From Sophora flavescens (Eukaryota; Streptophyta; Magnoliopsida; Fabales; Fabaceae): a stretch of DNA of 64,000 bases. Shown one piece after another: positions 23,321 to 34,515 of this stretch. Made by a program: the position numbers and the translations under genes. Each line of letters starts with the position of its first letter. The first letter of the stretch is position 1. The notes under the pieces are model-generated. The model had not been told where the DNA came from. It worked only from the letters and a program-made list of their open reading frames with translations, and searched no databases. The stretch covers positions 104,673,923 through 104,737,922 of the forward strand of contig CM061069.1 of the NCBI GenBank assembly GCA_030762895.1. Reading direction: 5' to 3'.

Positions 23321-25450
23321 TGCATACATCTGGAGGGGCTAATTCCTGGAATGTCAGCTAAGGTCCAACCAATAGCCTTCTTGTGCTTCTTCAGAACCTC
23401 TAAAAGCTTAGCTTCCTGGTCAGAGTCAAGGCTGGAGGAAATGATGACTGGAAGTTTTTCATTCGTCTCCAGGTAGGCATACTTCAGGTTCCCAGGAAGT
23501 GGCTTGAGCTCTAAGGAGGGTGGCTGCTCAACGGATGGTACATTGGGAGTAGCCGGGATGTCAAGGACTTCGCGAATGCACATCTTCACTCTCACTATCA
23601 CTATCACCCTGCAAAGTTGAATCAAGAAACTCAGCACAAACAGCACACGGGTTAGTGTCAGTACAGTTAGTACATGAATATAAATCATCAAAACCAGAAA
23701 TAAATGAAAAATCTGAAACAAGGTCCTCATGGGTATCATCAATAATCTCAGAAAGCAACTCTAAGTGGAAAACAGAGTGCTCCTCCAGTGGGTGTTTCAT
23801 AGCATCAAAGATGTTGAACTTTGCCACAATATCACCAAACTCCATAGACATGGTCCCATCATTCACATCAATCTTAGTCTTGGTTGTCTTCATGAATGGT
23901 CTGCCCAAGATTATTGGCGATCTACTGGAATTTGTCTCTCCTGCCATGTCTAGGATGTAGAAGTCAGCAGGAAAAATTAGCTCATCAACTTGCACCAGCA
24001 CATCTTCTACCATTCCCATGGGGCGGGCACTGGTCCTGTTGGCCAACTGGATGGTGAGACCTGTATACTGCAAGGGCCCAAGATCAAGGTTATTAAAAAT
24101 AGATGTGGGCATGACATGTATGGATGCTCCCAAATCCAGCATGCAATTTTCAAATCTTCTATCCCCAATAGTGCATGGAATAGTAAATGTGCCTGGATCC
24201 TTGCACTTATGTGGTAATGCCTGAGTAGGGGCTAAAACAACAACTCTTTCTGGTGCAGGCTTGGACTGGATTAGAGCCGAAACATTTCTTCCCAAATCAA
24301 CTCTCTCATTGTTCTTAAACTTCCTCTTGTTGGTGCATAGGTCCTTGAGAAATTTCGCATACTTGGGCACCTGCTTGATCACATCTAGAAGTGGAATATT
24401 CACAGCCACCTTTCTGAACACATCAAGAATTTCCTTCTCCTTATCTTCACCACCAATCTTCTTATTCTTCTGTACTCTGTGTGGGAAGGGAATCGGTGGA
24501 ATGTACACCTTCTCAACTTCAACATCAACTGAAGGCTCCGGAGTTACCTCAACAGTTTCTTCATTTTTCTCAAAGGGTGCCTCAACAACCTTTCCAGATC
24601 TCAGAGATATGGCACTCACATTAGGATTGGAGGTATTGGGATTTATCACTGGTTGTGCCGGCAGTTGACTGGATCCTTGAGCTTGCTGTAAGTTGTTTAT
24701 GGATGTGGCAAGCTGTCCAATCTGTGTCCTCAAATCTTGAATGCTAGCATCGTTATTTCTTTGAGACTGTCCAACCTGCTGCTGAAACTGGAGGTTATTT
24801 GCAGTCATTTGCTTGATCATATCCTCTAGGGAAGGTCCAGAAGGTGCAGAAGTAGTCAATTGGGGAGGATTCTGTGGTGCTGCCATCGGTTGTTGTTGGG
24901 ATGAGTTCCCATACCGCAGATTAGGATGATTCCTCCAATTGGGATGGTACCTATTTGTCGAGAGGTCTGGAGTGTTGTATCGGTTCTGACTGTTGCCTTG
25001 ATTATAAGGATGGACTGCATAAGCTTGAGGCAAATCAGTACTTGACTCTTCCTTCAGAATAGGGCATGCCTCATATGGGTGCTCAGGAGAACTGCACATG
25101 CTACACAACCTTGCTGGCTGAACCCTATCCATTGCCATTTTCTCTACCAAGGAAGTGAGCCTATCCATTCTATCCTCAAGGGCCTGGTTGGAAGAAGAGC
25201 TATGGACCTCGTGCACACCTCTTGTCTCAACAGAATTTCTCCTGGTAGTAAACTGCTGGGAGTTCAGTGACATATTTTCAATGAGTTGCTTGGCAGCAGC
25301 TGGGGTCTTATCAACAAGCGCTCCCCCACTAGCAGCATCCAAAATATTCCTATCCATCGGCAGTAAACCTTCATAAAAGTACTGGATAAGAAGCTGTTCG
25401 AAATCGATCTTTGGGGGCAACTGGATATCAACTGCTTGAATCTCTCCCAA
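23317..25450 (-). pseudogene. A1 gag C-terminus, protease and pol start
   Basis: The 629-codon frame (25450-23561) carries a gag segment (IQYFYEGLLPMDRNILDAAS), an intact CCHC knuckle (CSMCSSPEHPYEAC), a long Gln/Asn/Pro-rich linker, then the protease (CTIGDRRFENCMLDLGASI, IILGRPFMKT). Active-site DLGA in place of D-S/T-GA is usual in Athila-like elements. A frameshift near 23585 leads into 23742-23317 (LPGNLKYAYLETNEKLPVI, KKAIGWTLADIPGISP), the segment that precedes RT. Confidence 0.9.
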
Positions 25451-25979
25451 TACTCATCCAATGACTCATTTCCCTGTCTGATTCCACATATTTCCTTCCT
25501 AATTGATGCAGCTCTGGAGCAGGAAAGTATTTCTCTAAGAAGAGCCTCTTCAAATCATTCCAAGTGGTAATGGAATTTGGCGGGAGATATAACAGCCAAT
25601 CCTTTGCAGCTCCCTGTAGTGAAAACGGGAAGGCTCTCAGCTTAATGTGATCTTCAGTTACTCCCTCTGGTCTCAAGGTTGTGGAGCAGACAACCTGAAA
25701 TTCCTTCAGATGCTTGTGTGGGTCCTCACCTGCAAGACCATTAAACCTTGGCAACAAATGGATTATACCAGATTTTAATTCAAAAGGAGTAACAGCACCA
25801 GAATATTCAATGCACAATCCATTATAGTTAACATCAGGGGCAGCAAGCTGTCTTAATGTCCTTTGGTCACCCATGTTATCAAAAACAGTTTTAGAATTAG
25901 AATCACTACTAGTGCTAGCCCGAATTTCTCTACGGCGTGTGTGCAGTGTTCTTTCAATTTCCGGATCAAAATCACACAA
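25400..25979 (-). pseudogene. A1 gag N-terminal domain
   Basis: The frame reads FDPEIERTLHTRRRE, then NYNGLCIEYSG and the capsid block KLRAFPFSLQGAAKDWLLYLPPNSITTWNDLKRLFLEKYFPAP, the retrotransposon gag signature. The first codon of the open stretch is not ATG, so the true start is uncertain. Frameshifts near 25505 and 25410 separate it from the rest of gag. Confidence 0.88.
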
Positions 25980-26084
25980 TTCAGGGCAATTGGACCTAGT
26001 AGCCAGACCAATTCAAAACAAAAAACGAAAATAAAAGAAAAAGAAAAGAAAGAGGAAAAAAAAGGGAAAATAACAAATAAGAGT

Positions 26085-26101
26085 CCCCGGCAACGGCGCC
26101 A
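26085..26101 (-). other. A1 primer-binding site, tRNA-Asp
   Basis: On the minus strand TGGCGCCGTTGCCGGGG is the exact complement of the 3' end of plant tRNA-Asp. It sits a few bases inside the 5' LTR. Confidence 0.92.
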
Positions 26102-26106
26102 ATTTT

Positions 26107-27364
26107 TTGTCGCGCTGTCGCGCACGCGCCAAAAAGGACGAGCGGGTTTTAAAACTGTAGTTTAGGGCGACAACTCGGATGTCGTCTCACAAGGACTCTT
26201 AAAGTGTTATTTATCACAAAAATCAGTTTTGGGGGGGGGGGGGGGTTTGGATTGGGATGCAAATAAGAAAACAAAGTAATAACAGAGCAATAAAACAAGG
26301 CAATTCAAAGAGATTGTCAAATAGCTAAAAACGATTAATCTATTGTTCTCGATTTCCCAACTATCATCGGTTCATGCAATTCCAAGCCCTAAGCAGATTC
26401 TAATCCCCTCCCGGTTGTAGCAACAATTTACAAGCGAAACCACTACTACAGATATATGTCCCTATTCCCGAATTAAGCAAACGGGGTTAAGCCCTTCATG
26501 AACTAAGCGAACACGAAACGAACACACGCGAATTAAGCAAACGCAATTAATTATAGGAACATAATATCACCGAAAATAAATCAACACAACACAATATACT
26601 CCTGAATTAAGCAAACAGAAATATAAAGCATGGCATTGAAAAGGGAAAAGCATACAAAACAGGAAATACAAGAACCTCAAGTGTAGTGGAAATCGATTAC
26701 AATAGATTAATCCTAGAAAATTAGTTCTCCATGGAAAAACGAAAACACACAGAAAAATGCAAAAACAATGGAGAAGCCAAAAGTTCTTCCAATCTGCCCA
26801 GAACAACCTTTTATACTATTCAGAAATTTTGCTCACTCGCGAGGCGAGCCATCATTCGCGAGGCGAATGTCATGAAGAGTCAGCAACGTTTGGTCTTCTC
26901 GCGGGGCGACGAACTGCTCGCGTGGCGAGTAATGGAACAGTCATGGCTTCTGGCCTTCAGTCTCGCGAGGCGAGACATGGATTCGCGAGGTGAACCAGAA
27001 CGGGTTGCTTTTCTCTGGAACAGTTAGCTATCAGGGTCGCGAGGCGAGGTGCTGTTCGCGGGGCGAACCAGAGAGGATGTCATTTTCACTGTTCTGCTGG
27101 CTTTCAGATTCGCGAGGCGAGAAAACTCTCGCGGGGCGAATCCCCTGTTTCTTTATTCTCTCAACTTCTACTTAACCTGAAAACAAAGAAATAGCTATAA
27201 GTGCATTATTTGACTCAAAACTGGCTAAATTAACCTAAAACTACTTTAGAGACTCAAAACCTTGCTTGAGGACAATCTAATCTAATTTGGGTGAAAATAG
27301 GATATAATTTGCACAAAACCCTGGTCATACTAGCCATAAAACTAGATGAGCCAGAGGCTTATCA
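26107..27364 (-). repeat. A1 5' LTR
   Basis: 1258 bp, about 1% different from 17848-19118. It has a 15-G run (26231-26245), a TATA box (26808-26816 on minus) and the same ten-unit dyad array (26837-27139). Confidence 0.93.
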
Positions 27365-27815
27365 CCTCTATCAATCTCCTCTTGCCTCTCCACCATGACT
27401 CAGTGCCTCCGGTCATCATGAAGGCGGTATAGGTCACCTTCCCATCATCTCTGCATCTCATGGTATCAAAGATCTTCTCGAGCTCCTGAATCCACCACTC
27501 TGCTCGCTCTGGGTCATACTCTCCACATTGTGGTGGCTTACCTTTGAGAAAGGTAGCCAATCCTGCATCCTCAACCTCAGCGGCTCTCCTCCTATCCTGC
27601 CGCTCATGTAACTCTTCCTCTCTCTGTACCCTCCGAGCATTCTACCGCGCCTGCTGCAACAGAACGGATGCTAACTCGCGGATAGTCCGAAGAGTCTCGG
27701 CGGACTCTCCTCCACCTCCAATCCTTGCCTCTGGCTGATGAGGCTCATCCTCTACACCCTCTATCGCTCTACCACCACCATGTCTGCCACGTCCTCGACC
27801 TCGGTCTCGAGCCAT
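27365..27815 (-). pseudogene. GypsyA gag N-terminal half
   Basis: The ATG at 27815-27813 opens MARDRGRGRGRHGGGRA. After an in-frame TAG (27642-27644) the frame continues AGLATFLKGKPPQCGEYDPERAEWWIQELEKIFDTMRCRDDGKVTYTAFMMTG, the Tekay-type capsid. It is cut by A1 and continues at 17842. The stop fits a CAG to TAG change. Confidence 0.88.
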
Positions 27816-28018
27816 GATCCTGTTAAAAGAAATCATTAGCCCACATCAATATGACATATAATACTACATAAAACTGGAATATAAATACTACATGCCATAG
27901 AGATGCTGCATCGGACTCACTACCCAACTTCTAAGCATAGTTGTTATCCGATGTGGATTCAACTAAATGGCCAGTTCACCCTAAGCACAGTGCTCACAGT
28001 CCGTTTCAGAACCGAACT
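27816..28018 (-). other. GypsyA leader between primer site and gag
   Basis: About 200 bp of non-coding leader. No further signal recognised. Confidence 0.6.
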
Positions 28019-28030
28019 GCTCTGATACCA
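28019..28030 (-). other. GypsyA primer-binding site, initiator tRNA-Met
   Basis: On the minus strand TGGTATCAGAGC is the standard complement of the initiator tRNA-Met 3' end, five bases inside the 5' LTR. Confidence 0.93.
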
Positions 28031-28035
28031 CCAAA

Positions 28036-29262
28036 TGAGATGCCCGGACGTCCCATTAAAGAAAAAAAAATATTAAGACCTAATTTCATTATTATCGTTA
28101 AGCTGATATATTAAAACAACAGAAAAAGTAAAAAAAACTTAAAACATACACAACATATATACATACATACATACATACATACATAACATAAACACCTCAA
28201 GACCTTATACAGTACAGTAGAGGGAATCCCATCAGTCGGATCCCAAAATGTACAAACTAATAATCAAACAAAATAAAAACAACATCCTAAAGAGACAAGA
28301 CGCACTGACCATAGACTCTGTACTCAACTATGAGGATCCACTGCTCATCCTCCAACGTCTGGCTCATACGAGGTCCCATCAAGCTCCTCCATAGCCGGCT
28401 CCCCCGTAGGATCTTCTCATCACGATCACATAAAAAAACATATGCAATATAGAGAAGACAGGGATAAGAAACCATATAACATCAAACGTGGAAAGGGTTT
28501 AGCAACATTTAATTAAATACTAGCACACTAAACATCCGTCTCCCAAGTATAAATATATGTAACACAAACATCCTCGATCCACATCTAGGATCTTTCCCCT
28601 ACCCTCCATCATGATGCAATGCAAATGCTGTATGAATAATCTCCTCAGGTATCGGCCATATCCGGATATCACAACAATATAATCGACACGTCCCAGAGTC
28701 CCCGGCGCACACCCTCGTCCGCGGATGGAGGGTGCCCACGCAAAGCAATGGAACTATAGCTACACAACCCGGTGCACACCTCTGGACCACAATCCAGGAT
28801 GCTCATGCAATGCATGAACTATAGATGCGACTAAAATGAAATCATCTCTGGATGGTCCACCGTTAGCCTATCCTTGGGAATTCTCCCTCCGAGGCATAGA
28901 CCCCACTCGACCATGTTTCAGGTCCACTCGACCATGTTTCAGGTCCCTCATATCACAGACCATGTTTCAGGTCACCCCTAGTGCCCTAACCGCTCATCAT
29001 AATCTCATAGATAACCTCAAAATAATCTCATCTCATCAATATCATCCTCATATCACGATAATCATCTCGGTTAGGCACTGCTATCACATATCGTATGCAA
29101 TCCCCAAATACATCCTCGTGTCTCAACATAACTTATGATTTACTCAATCCTCTAAGCACAATCATAACACTCATCATATCATCATAATCATCATCATGTT
29201 ATCCAAAATCATCAGCATATATCATCATGTCATAATATCATTTCCAAATAATAAATACCAAA

Positions 29263-29322
<60 letters not shown>

Positions 29323-29433
29323 TAATAATAATAAGTACAAACACTTTCAAAAATAATTACAACACTCATGATATCGTACATCAAGTACCAAGTTCAAATC
29401 AACCAGTCAAACAGGTAATCATCATGTAATAAA

Positions 29434-29485
<52 letters not shown>

Positions 29486-30843
29486 CGTAACACAATAAAC
29501 GCACAATTTCTATATCATCATCGGTACCACCGAGTAGTCCCCAATGTGGTATAGACATTGTCCGTTACTCTCTCTCCTGCAGGGTTTGGGTCACCCTATG
29601 CCATTATCTAATTAAATGTAACAGCGCCGTTTCCGACGTTAAATTGTTTTTTCCCCCACCTGGAGAGTCGCGCGCTACACAGAACGAGATGAAACGAACT
29701 AAAACGAAGCATCCTCGAAACTCCTGGATTCTGCCTCACCTAGAAATAGGGTCTCCGAGCCTCAAAATCCACCTACGACTCACATTGAAAAAGGCACATT
29801 GTAAGGAACTCAAAATTGGTAGCAAATACCACCAAATCTGCCACTGATTTGGCCTCATATATCACAATTGAGACATTTATTTCCAAAATTGAATGGTGAG
29901 ATTAGATAACTACCTTCCCTTTACCGTCTCCAAAAATTTCAGCTCGATCCGACGGTGTATGAGCCGGGGATGAACCTCACAAGATGACTGGTCTGGAGCT
30001 ACCCGAGTTGAACTAAACTCCAACTTCTAGGTTGAATAACTCACACTCTGGGAAAGGTACATAATTTTTAACCGTTAGATATGAAGAACTGCTAGCTTAG
30101 AACCTTCATGTCAAATTTGGACACAATCCAATGGAGGATGAAGGCTTGGTGATGATTTCTATGAAACTGTTCCAGCTCCTAAAGCTCTCAACAATGGTGT
30201 TTTTGGGGTTCTTTAGTGATCTCCCTCTCTCGTTCTCTAATTCTCTCCCTCTCACTCTCTATAACTCTCTAGATTTATGTTCTTTCCAATTCTCAGGTCT
30301 CCTTCTCTGTTTTCGGTTTCAAACCTTTTTATTTTTTTTCAAATTCCTGGTGCTCACGCTCAGTGTGAGTTTACCCACGCTCAGCATGGGAGCGTCCACC
30401 AGCGTGCTTGCATGCGTACCACGTAACCCGCCACGTGTCCTCGTGCATGGCCCCACTTTCCCACGCTCAACGTCAACTCCCCCACGCTCAGTGTGGCTGG
30501 TCAGCAACATTGACTTCGCGTGTTTCTTCGCGTTCTGAGCTCGTTTGAAGTCCGATTGACCTCAAATTTGAGATATAGGCTCATCAAGACCTAATAAACA
30601 ACCTCAAACCATCAAAAATGCCTAATCTCAACCCTAACTCCAAATTTCTTGTTTCACACTCATACGTCCTAAAGACGATAATCGGGGAAAACCCTAAGTT
30701 GTTTTCACGTTGAAACTCACTCGAGATGATTTCGTACTTTCCATGCAAAGGTTCCTAGACCTCAAAAAACATCTTAAATATTTAATCCAAGCCTTAAACC
30801 TAATCCTCTTACTTAAACAAAACATAAAATTACGGATGTTACA
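28036..30843 (-). repeat. GypsyA 5' LTR
   Basis: 2808 bp, from TGAGATGCCC to GATGTTACA in plus orientation. The U3 dyad array is at 30353-30497. A TATA-like A/T tract lies at about 30324-30336. Three GACC-ATGTTTCA-GGTC stem-loops start at 28909, 28930 and 28958; the 3' LTR has two, so one 21-bp unit was gained or lost. Confidence 0.93.
30353..30497 (-). promoter_or_regulatory. Phased inverted-repeat array upstream of TATA, GypsyA 5' LTR
   Basis: CTCACGCTCAGTGTGAG (30353) and CCCACGCTCAGCATGGG (30374) are 21 bp apart. CCCACGCTCAACGTCA (30460) and CCCACGCTCAGTGTGG (30481) are again 21 bp apart. Degenerate CACG/CGTG words fill the middle. The TATA-like tract begins 17-20 bp away on the transcription side. 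Confidence 0.62.
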
Positions 30844-30848
30844 GGGAC

Positions 30849-31306
30849 AAAAAATAGAAGATGAAAAAGAGGATGGGAAAAGAACTGCCTTGAATCCAAC
30901 ACCAAATTTGCCAATGCAATCCTAGTTAGAAACCATCTCAGAGTTATTTCCTCAAAAAATGAGTGCCCAAGCATTTTGTGCAGCAAACCAAGAGACAATA
31001 TGGAGTAATATGGTGAGAGAAAAGCTGCAATAGAGAATGTGGGAAAGGGATAGAGAAATGAGCGGGTAATGTTAAGGGTACTAATGGGTTTTCATCTACC
31101 AAAATAGATTCCCAACACTCTGGAATGAAAGATACCCACCCCCTCTCGTGGGAATGGAAGGTGGGTGAAAGTGGGTAAAATATTTTCCTGGGTATTATTT
31201 ATTCCTGGGAATATTTTTTCATTTCCTTCTAACAAACATGGGAATACCTATTCCCACCCTTATATTCCAGGGAATTTTTTTTAATCCATGAAACAAACTC
31301 ACTCAA
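30849..31306. mobile_element. Right part of the split DNA transposon
   Basis: It rejoins 1708-2339 across the GypsyA target duplication. It contains ATTCCC-rich subterminal sequence and ends AATCCATGAAACAAACTCACTC, inverse of the left terminus. On the minus strand 30990-30850 has a short open stretch (FFEEITLRWFLTRIALANL) that I do not recognise. Confidence 0.65.
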
Positions 31307-31809
31307 AGTAAAGTGCAAAAACGATAACAGGAGGCAAGTAAAACGCATATAATAGCATGGTTTAATATAACTTCGGTTCGGTTCCAGAAAGCACAACCGA
31401 AAATCGAACTGAACCGATCGATTTTCAAAAAATGTGGTTCGAAAAAATCCAATTAAATTTGGTTTTGATCGGTTTTCGGTTATTTTGGATCAATTTGCGG
31501 TATTTTTTTTTTATCAATTTGGATCTGAACACCCCTATTCTCTAGTACCTATCACAAATTTTGAGTAACTTTTACCCTACCTTCATTTAACTTTTGTTTT
31601 AACTTTTGGTCCAAAGGGATCATCTTGCAAAAAAAATAAAATAAAAAAACATTATTCATCTTCATTCCCATCTGCCACAATCGTCCCATCTGGAAAAAAC
31701 CAAGAACCAAATAACATCATTCCAGCCTTAAGCACAATAATCTTTAAGACCATGATCTGCAAAATCGAAGATCATCATTGTAGTTCAACCTCTTATCTTA
31801 ATTGGCAGC
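31307..31809. other. Unassigned spacer with CGGTTCGGTT-type words and a TIR-like end
   Basis: No gene is seen. 31370-31500 repeats CGGTT/AACCG words. GAACACCCCTA (31527-31537) resembles the terminal repeat found in many small plant hAT elements, but no partner end was found. Probably relics of more than one element. Confidence 0.35.
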
Positions 31810-33383
31810 CGCTCGAACCTGAACCCTCGGGGTTTGCAAACTGGGATTGCTAGGCCAGAAATTGTGGCGGAGAACTTTACCATATCGCCCCAGTTAATTG
31901 GGATGATAAGGCAACATCAGTTTGGAGGATTACCCTCGGAAGACTCGAATGATCATGTGGAGACATTCTTAGAATTCTTTGATACAACTAGAATTCAAGG
32001 TGCCCCGGTTGATGCTATCCGTTTGAGGTTATTCCCCTCTTCTTTGACTGGAAATGCAAGAGCTTGGTTGAAATCGGTGCCTGCTAATACTTTGTCAACA
32101 TGGGACCAACTGGAGAAGGCATTATTGGAAAAATTCTTTCCACCCTCCAAGACTGCTTTACCTACGAACTCAGATCACCAGTTTCTTTCAAAAGGATGGA
32201 GAATCAGTATTCGAAGCTTGGGATCGTTACAAAGGATTGCTTGAGTCTTGCCCACATCATGGGCTCGAGAGGTGGCTATTAGTGCATACCTTCTACAATG
32301 GATTGGAATATTTTTCGAATGTGTCACTTGACTCTGCAGCTGGTGGAGCATTGATGAATAAACCACTAACTGAAGCATTCAACATCATTGAAAGCATAGC
32401 CACCAACCATCACCAATGGGCCGTGGAAAGAGGGATTAACCCGGAAAAGCTTTCGAGAGGTAAGTTTAATGTAGATGGTGTGGATTTAATTATGGCTAAA
32501 TTTTTTTCATTAAATAAAAGCTTTGATAAGCTTGAAAAATCTAATGTGAATTCAGTAGGTGCTACTAATGTTGCTTGTCAGATTTGTGGAGTTCAGGGAC
32601 ATGACTTCATGGAGTGCCCACATGGTAGTGCTCCTGCAATAGGTGCTTTGGGTACAGGTAAATTCATGTCACAATTTCTATGACACGAACCAGAAGTTGC
32701 CAAACTATGTTCCCTCAAATTCTTACAACCAAGGAAGGAAGAATAGTCCTTATCTCCACTACCGGAACAACAACACGTTGAAACACCAATTCCAACAAGG
32801 CCAAGGTAATATGAAACCCACATTGGAGTATCCTCAGGTACGAAATTCTAAACTTGAGTCTCTTTTAGAGAACTTTGTTGAAGCCCACATAAAACAAAAT
32901 GACGAGTTTAGACAAAATGGTAGGGCTATGAGTGAAGCGATTAAGGAACTAGCATCTAAGGTAGATAATTTAGCAATACATAACAAGATGCTAGAAACCC
33001 AAATCACTCAACAAGCTAGTTCTTCAACTAGAACTCAAGGTAAGTTTCCGGAACAGCCCGAAGTAAATCCCAATGAGAAATGCAATGTTATATTCTTGAA
33101 GGATAATGAGCATAAGATAATTTATGAGGACGAGGGGGTGTGGATATGAAGGAATTTGAAGAAAAGCCCTAGTATGTCCCTCCACCACCTTACCAACCCC
33201 TAGTTCCTTTTCCTCCAAGATTAGTGAAAAAGAAGCTTATAGAGCAAGAAACTAAGGTTTTAACCAAGGAGTGCAATAATTTGACTGAAAATAAAATGCC
33301 TCCTAAATTAAAAGATCCAGGTAGTTTCTCTATTCCTCTTTTAATTGGTGATGTCAAAATTGACCGTGCTGTGTCAAAATTTA
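31810..33383 (+). pseudogene. Athila-type gag fragment reaching into protease
   Basis: The frames encode capsid residues (HVETFLEFFDTTRIQGAP, IRLRLFPSSLTGNARAWL, LEKALLEKFFPPSKT), then FYNGLEYFSNVSLDSAAGGALM, a CCHC-like knuckle (CQICGVQGHDFMEC), a linker and the start of protease (PPKLKDPGSFSIPLLIGDV near 33300). At least three frameshifts occur. The fragment ends abruptly at about 33383 in the middle of GypsyB LTR sequence, so it is the remnant of a deletion or recombination. No LTR of its own is seen. Confidence 0.85.
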
Positions 33384-33850
33384 CTATATGATTAATCTAC
33401 GTTTTATATGATTGGCATATTAGTTGTGAATGATATGAATGAATGCTTGATGATGATGTTTTCATGCCATGGATGAATGTATGCTTGAGTTGTTGATGTT
33501 GTTAATGTTAACAAGACTTCAATTAAATGAATATGGCTTATTAATAACGTATAGAATTAAGGGATAAATTCTCAATGTTAAGAAGACTTAATGAGAGGCA
33601 AGGTTATTGCTCACTGGTATAGTCAAGACCATAGGTTTGAATTATGAGTGTTTTAGTGATGTTAGCAATGAAACAAGAATTAAATGATTAATTCCCAACA
33701 ATCACAAGACATGGAGATTAAATAAGAATTAACAAGATTAATACTTAATGGCGTAGTTGAAAGCCAATAGGATTGATCTATGAATGCCCTGGGAAGCTTA
33801 GCAAGGGTTTCCAATCCTTCTGCCTAGTTTTGTACCACCATGGTCCAGTA

Positions 33851-33932
33851 AGCACGATCGTGCTCAATAGACAACACGCCCGTGCTTAACTTAAAGTAAG
33901 CGCGCCCATGCTAAGGGAAGCACGACCGTGCT
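33851..33932 (+). repeat. Downstream AGCACG-N2-CGTGCT dyad cluster, GypsyB 5' LTR
   Basis: Four dyads start at 33851, 33873, 33899 and 33919 (spacing 22, 26, 20). The matching cluster in the 3' LTR starts at 52696, 52718, 52745 and 52765 (22, 27, 20), so positions are kept while individual bases changed. Confidence 0.75.
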
Positions 33933-34089
33933 CCCCTAAACAAAACAAACGTTAAGACAAGAACAAAGGTGTTTCACCCAAATTGTTCCCTAAGATGGAA
34001 TAAGACACCAAGCGGATTAAAGACAAGTTATATAACTTAGTGAAGATTTAATGAAGATAATTAAAGACAAACGTTAAGATTGTTAAGTC

Positions 34090-34515
34090 GGTAACGATGG
34101 GTTACCGTACGACGTTATGCTTTGGTGCTTATTAGCCAAAGTAACCTTGATGCTTATTGGTCAAGGTGTTGACGATGTTGAACCTTGGTGCTTATTGACC
34201 AATGGGAATGCTTATTGGTCAAGGTGTTGATGGTGATAAAACTTTGGTGCTTATTAGCCAAAGTGGAGGTGGTGATTGTTTGTTTGTTTGTTGTTGTTGC
34301 TCATGCATTCACGCATTGGATATGTTATTGGGGGGAGTTCAACATAGGGGAGGTCGTCCAAGAGTAAGGCGATCTGGCCGTCCGCGGTGATTCATCCGAG
34401 AGTTAGTGAATCCTGCGCCCCCGTGGTGGTGCATCCGAGAGTAAGGTGCATCGGCTATCCAAGGGGTTCACCCATGGTTTGGTGAACTGTCAGTGTTGGT
34501 GCTTATTGGCCAATG
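34090..34515 (+). repeat. Series of stem-loop-forming inverted repeats in GypsyB 5' LTR
   Basis: Arms GGTAAC/GTTACC (34090-34106), CTTTGG/CCAAAG around TGCTTATTAG (34120-34141 and 34241-34262), CCTTGA/TCAAGG around TGCTTATTGG (34146-34167), then GATTCA/TGAATC, GTGCA/TGCAT and GTTCAC/GTGAAC with CCGAGAGTAAG-type loops (34388-34490), then TTGG/CCAA (34495-34515). The same series appears in solo LTRs C and D and the 3' LTR. Confidence 0.7.

Larger units (their letters stand above)
17848..27364 (-). mobile_element. A1: Athila-like gypsy element nested in GypsyA gag
   Basis: The LTRs (17848-19118 and 26107-27364) differ by about a dozen or so substitutions over 1.25 kb plus a poly-G length difference. 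Target duplications are CCTCT (17843-17847 and 27365-27369). The primer site matches tRNA-Asp, as in Athila-group elements. The order is gag, protease, RT, RNase H, integrase on the minus strand. A 1.5-kb non-coding region separates pol from the 3' LTR; Athila elements often carry an env-like ORF there, but none is visible. Its frameshifts exceed what its LTR similarity predicts. Confidence 0.93.
2345..30843 (-). mobile_element. GypsyA: Tekay/Del-like chromovirus LTR retrotransposon, with two nested insertions
   Basis: This is a Ty3/gypsy element read on the minus strand, bounded by TG...CA LTR ends and perfect 5-bp target duplications (GGGAC at 2340-2344 and 30844-30848). The order on the minus strand is 5' LTR (30843-28036), initiator tRNA-Met primer site, gag, protease, RT, RNase H, integrase, chromodomain, polypurine tract and 3' LTR (13687-2345). 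A Ty1/copia element sits in the 3' LTR and Athila-like A1 sits in gag. Without them the element is about 10.3 kb, normal for Tekay. The chromodomain after integrase supports the chromovirus class. Premature stops make it non-autonomous. Confidence 0.93.

Noticed and set aside
26085..26101. tRNA-Asp gene fragment
   Set aside because: Only the 3' complement is present, directly inside an LTR; it is a primer-binding site (same at 62041-62057).
31520..31550. Complete hAT-type transposon
   Set aside because: Only one TIR-like end (GAACACCCCTA) is visible; no partner or target duplication found.
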